Below are positions 60,848 through 64,000 of a stretch of 64,000 bases of DNA, piece after piece (positions within the stretch are counted from its first letter, which is position 1; each line of letters starts with the position of its first letter). Below the pieces are notes generated by a model, which worked only from the letters and a program-made list of their open reading frames with translations, ran no database searches and was not told the DNA's origin. The position numbers and the translations under genes are program-made. The stretch comes from Lachnospiraceae bacterium (GTDB lineage Bacteria > Bacillota > Clostridia > Lachnospirales > Lachnospiraceae), in assembly GCA_014799465.1 (NCBI GenBank), contig JAAVHZ010000020.1, positions 62,001 through 126,000 on the forward strand, given 5' to 3'.

Positions 60848-61717
60848 ATGTCAGAGAATGTATCAAAGTTAAAAAATATTATGAAGGAAATATCCGGTTA
60901 TGCGATGCTGATGATGGGTGCGGTAATCGCTGCATTTTCCATCGAAGAATTTTTGGTTCCATGCACGATTCTGGATGGAGGGATTGTGGGAATCTCGATT
61001 ATGATTAATAACCTGAGTGGTATTCATCTTGGAATATTGACTTTGGCACTTAACATTCCGTTCCTGTTGGTTGGTATGCGGAAGCTGGGAGCTAAATTTA
61101 TTGTCAAATCTGCAGTTGCCATGGTGACATTTTCAAGTTTTCTGGAAATTTTTGCACCGATTGTGGATGTTACGCATGAATATCTGTTGGCTGTATGTTT
61201 TGGAGGAGTATTTCTGGGAGTGGGAGTGGGGTTTGTTATCCGTGCCGGCGGCTGTCTCGACGGAACAGAAACGGTGGCGATCTTCCTGAACAAAAAGTTT
61301 AACCTTCCTGTGGGACAGACGGTTCTCTTTATCAATGTTGTGATTTATATGGTTGCTAGTTTTCTGTTTGGGTTTGACAGAGCTATGTACAGCCTGCTGA
61401 CGTATTTTATCACATCGAAAGTGATTGATTTTGTAGAAACAGGCGTGGAACAGGCGAAAGCGGCTATGATCATCACGGATGAAGGACAGATGATTGCAGA
61501 CGAAATCTATAAGAAAATGGGGCGTACGGTGACGATTCTGGAAGGAGAGGGCCTGATTAGCGGAAAGAAAGTGGTTCTCTACTGTGTCCTGAACAGGTTT
61601 GAGATCTATGAACTGAAACGTTTGATCAATGAGGTGGATGCGAGTGCTTTTATAACGATCAGTGATGTGTCGGAGATTATTGGAAATCATATTAAAAAGA
61701 AGGCAGATGTTGTATGA
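60848..61717 (+). CDS. YitT family membrane protein
   Basis: 289 residues from ATG 60848, with GGGAGG eight bases upstream; an upstream extension would run through the repeat. Five or six helices (for example GYAMLMMGAVIAAFSIEEFL and GGIVGISIMINNLSG), then a cytoplasmic DUF2179 domain (AAMIITDEGQMIADEIYKKM, GRTVTILEGEG and LYCVLNRFEIYEL). The family is widespread in Firmicutes and probably transports or senses small ligands; function unproven. Confidence 0.9.
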   Translation: MSENVSKLKNIMKEISGYAMLMMGAVIAAFSIEEFLVPCTILDGGIVGISIMINNLSGIHLGILTLALNIPFLLVGMRKLGAKFIVKSAVAMVTFSSFLEIFAPIVDVTHEYLLAVCFGGVFLGVGVGFVIRAGGCLDGTETVAIFLNKKFNLPVGQTVLFINVVIYMVASFLFGFDRAMYSLLTYFITSKVIDFVETGVEQAKAAMIITDEGQMIADEIYKKMGRTVTILEGEGLISGKKVVLYCVLNRFEIYELKRLINEVDASAFITISDVSEIIGNHIKKKADVV

Positions 61718-61802
61718 GTAAGAAAATTTTCACTACTTATTTTCGGATTCGTTCTTTTGTGTTACAATAGGATAAAATATTTATATAAAGGAAGCGATAA
61801 TT

Positions 61803-64000
61803 ATGTGTGTCTTAGATAAAATACATAGAAAAAGGTGGATTGCAGCATTATTATGTCTTTTTCTTATTTTATATGATTTTATACCGGCAAATGCATCTAA
61901 TGTAAGTGTGCCGGAGGAAGCGGTTAATGAGAGAGTGAAGGCGGGCATTTTCTATTTTGATGGCTATCATATAAAAGATGAGGAGGGAAAGCTGACCGGA
62001 TACGGTATTGAGGTTTTACAGATGATTTCAAAATATTCGCATCTGAATTTTGACTATGTCGGATATGACAAATCGTGGAATGATATGCTTGACATGTTAG
62101 AAAATGGTGAGATTGACCTGGTTACATCGGCAAGGAAAAATCCAGAGCGTGAAGAAAAATTTGCATTTTCATATCCGATTGGGCGCAATAGCACGATTCT
62201 TTCCGTGTCAGCAGATAACACGAAATATCACACTGGGGAATACAAATCCTACGATGGGATGTGCGTCGGTCTGCTTGAAGGGAGCAGCCAGAATGACACA
62301 CTGGCGGAGTTTGCCGAAGAGAAACAATTTTCTTATACCACGAAGGAGTATGAAAATTCACAGCAGCTTGCAGAGGCTTTGAAGGATGGCAGTATTGACG
62401 CAATCCTCACCAGCAATCTGAGAAAGATGGAAAATGAAAGAACGCTGGACACGCTGCAGACGGAGAATTTTTATGTGATTGTTAGAAAAGAAGACAAAGA
62501 ACTGCTGGAGGAAGTTAATTATGCCATTGAGCAGATGGATATTAATGAAGGGGATTGGGACAATTCTTTGTTTTTCAAATACTATGGACCAGTCTCATCT
62601 TCCGAACTTGTATTTACCGAACGAGAGAAAGCATATATACAGGATGTTCTTGCAGGTAAGAAAAAAATTACAGTGACAGCGATTGGAGACAGAGCTCCTT
62701 ATTCTTATGTTGAGGACGGGGAGTTAAAGGGGATTATGCCGGATTATTTCGCAAAGGCCATGGAGGTGTGTGATCTGCCATATGAAATTGTTGTACCCGA
62801 AAACAGGGAGGATTATTACAAGACTGCGAATACCAATGGGGTGGATATTGTTATAGACAGAAGGACATCCGACTTGACGACAGAGGAGAATCTATACCAC
62901 GGATTTAATACAGATACCTACATGACGGTTGGTGTGGCAAAGGTGACGAAAAATAATTTTACGGGCAAGATTAAGACGATTGCAGTTGCGGACGCTCAGG
63001 GAGAGGAGCCGATGGAAAAGGAGATTATCGGCGATGCCGAGTTACTGTACTATGACACAAGGGATGAGGCACTCGATGCTGTCCTGAAGGGAGAAGCAGA
63101 TGCTGCTTATGTATATACTTACACAGCACAGATGTTTGTGAATAATGATTTCACAGGCTCCCTGCAATATAGTGTCGTGAACGGTGTAGGATTCTCATTC
63201 CAGATGTATGTCAGAGAGAATAGTGATCACGAACTTGTGACGATACTTAACAAATGTCTGAAGCAGATGCCGGAGGACACACTCAACCAGTTAATTGCAC
63301 AGTATACCTCTTATACACCGCAGGATTTGACTTTGGCACAGTACATGCAGGCTAATCCGGAGACAATGGTTCTGGTGGTTCTGGTTATTGTTTTGGTTCT
63401 GGTCATTATTCTGGCACTTATATTTTGGGCAAGGTGGAAGGGAAAAATTCTGCATGCATCTGAGGAGACAAATAAGGAGTTGGAGGATCAGCTTGCCATT
63501 GTGGATGCACTGAGCCGTGATTATCTCAATGTTTATGCGGTAGATACCGGAGAGGATACGGCTAAAATCGTAAAGCTGGAGGGTTATGTGACTTCCGGGC
63601 TGGAAAAAGATTTCCAGAAGACATTTCCATATACACTGCTTGTGCAGCAGTATGTCGAGGAGCGTGTTTATGTGGAGGACCGGCAGGAGCTTTCAGAGGC
63701 GATGTCTATTGATAAAGTGACCGAAAAGCTTAGTTCGGATATGGAATATACGGGAAGCTATCGTATAATGGTTGATGGAACGATACATAATTATCAATTT
63801 ACCTATGTTAAGGTGAAGGGAAAGAATTCGCATGAGGACTTTACCGTTCTTCTCGGATTTCGTAATATTGATGAAATTGTGCGTAAGGAACAGGAGCAGA
63901 AGCAGACACTGGAGGAAGCACTGGCACAAGCCCAACATGCCAACCATGCAAAGACTACTTTTCTGAACAATATGTCCCACGATATCCGTACACCGATGAA
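61803..64000 (+). CDS. Sensor histidine kinase with two SBP_bac_3 domains (3' truncated by window)
   Basis: The frame opens at ATG 61803 (GGAAGCG before) and is still open at 64000, so at least 732 residues are visible. Signal/membrane segment about 10-28; first solute-binding domain about 45-235 (RVKAGIFYFDGYHIKDEEGK, GYGIEVLQMI, IDLVTSARKNPER); second about 285-500 (ITVTAIGDRAPYSYVEDGEL); membrane helix about 522-541; PAS-like region about 565-690; coiled linker; dimerisation box FLNNMSHDIRTPM with phospho-His726. It senses small molecules with a venus-flytrap pair; the receiver output lies outside the window. Confidence 0.92.
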   Translation, partial: MCVLDKIHRKRWIAALLCLFLILYDFIPANASNVSVPEEAVNERVKAGIFYFDGYHIKDEEGKLTGYGIEVLQMISKYSHLNFDYVGYDKSWNDMLDMLENGEIDLVTSARKNPEREEKFAFSYPIGRNSTILSVSADNTKYHTGEYKSYDGMCVGLLEGSSQNDTLAEFAEEKQFSYTTKEYENSQQLAEALKDGSIDAILTSNLRKMENERTLDTLQTENFYVIVRKEDKELLEEVNYAIEQMDINEGDWDNSLFFKYYGPVSSSELVFTEREKAYIQDVLAGKKKITVTAIGDRAPYSYVEDGELKGIMPDYFAKAMEVCDLPYEIVVPENREDYYKTANTNGVDIVIDRRTSDLTTEENLYHGFNTDTYMTVGVAKVTKNNFTGKIKTIAVADAQGEEPMEKEIIGDAELLYYDTRDEALDAVLKGEADAAYVYTYTAQMFVNNDFTGSLQYSVVNGVGFSFQMYVRENSDHELVTILNKCLKQMPEDTLNQLIAQYTSYTPQDLTLAQYMQANPETMVLVVLVIVLVLVIILALIFWARWKGKILHASEETNKELEDQLAIVDALSRDYLNVYAVDTGEDTAKIVKLEGYVTSGLEKDFQKTFPYTLLVQQYVEERVYVEDRQELSEAMSIDKVTEKLSSDMEYTGSYRIMVDGTIHNYQFTYVKVKGKNSHEDFTVLLGFRNIDEIVRKEQEQKQTLEEALAQAQHANHAKTTFLNNMSHDIRTPM

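Noticed and set aside
1-64000. tRNA, rRNA or CRISPR arrays
   Set aside because: I saw no tRNA-like cloverleaf, rRNA consensus or regularly spaced direct repeats; the short repeats present are dispersed hairpins or internal gene repeats.

Overview
The window reads as chromosome of a low-GC anaerobic Firmicute, most likely a gut Lachnospiraceae (Clostridia). The reasons are AT-rich coding sequence with AGGAGG-type ribosome binding sites, a thiSFGHE operon, a fructose PTS operon, a large secreted amylase with starch-binding modules, holin-like type I toxins, LytTR/GHKL regulators and a NiCo-type riboswitch before a cation exporter. I cannot name the genus from the sequence alone. I see no rRNA, tRNA or CRISPR array.

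1-11 kb is an AT-rich accessory region: a truncated PaaK-like ligase, an FtsX-type ABC exporter, two paralogous lipoproteins, two paralogous membrane-anchored proteins of unknown function, a group II intron RT fragment, and a tightly coupled three-gene operon (TOPRIM-like / DUF4869-like / small P-loop protein). 11-17 kb holds a DMT transporter, an ASCH protein and a degraded mobile-element area with integrase and XRE-repressor remnants. Three small hydrophobic toxin genes lie there, each facing a convergent antisense RNA with a well-formed promoter. An AlkD-like glycosylase and a 129-bp dispersed repeat follow.

17-23 kb is the fructose operon fruR-fruK-fruA-ptsH-ptsI. Its HPr has His15 but Arg in place of the regulatory Ser46. 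23-30 kb has an AraC-GGDEF fusion and a 1921-residue modular alpha-amylase. 30-33 kb carries a SUKH/DUF7336-like/beta-propeller cluster that resembles an immunity island. 33-37 kb is thiS-F-G-H-E behind a promoter and a terminator-like leader. 37-41 kb has a shortened DinJ-type antitoxin and a lactococcin 972-like bacteriocin system (precursor, small membrane protein, DUF1430-type membrane protein, ABC ATPase).

41-56 kb is a redox and stress region: a LysR regulator diverges from a DUF2935 protein and a giant MnxG-like multicopper oxidase. The regulator's intergenic region shares a near-identical 38-bp element with the promoter of the next gene set (flavodoxins, aldo/keto reductases). A second LysR diverges from SDR, FMN reductases, AKR and a MATE exporter. 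56-64 kb has a riboswitch-controlled CDF exporter, an Agr-like kinase with two LytTR response regulators, a YitT protein, and the 5' part of a sensor kinase with two solute-binding domains that runs off the end.
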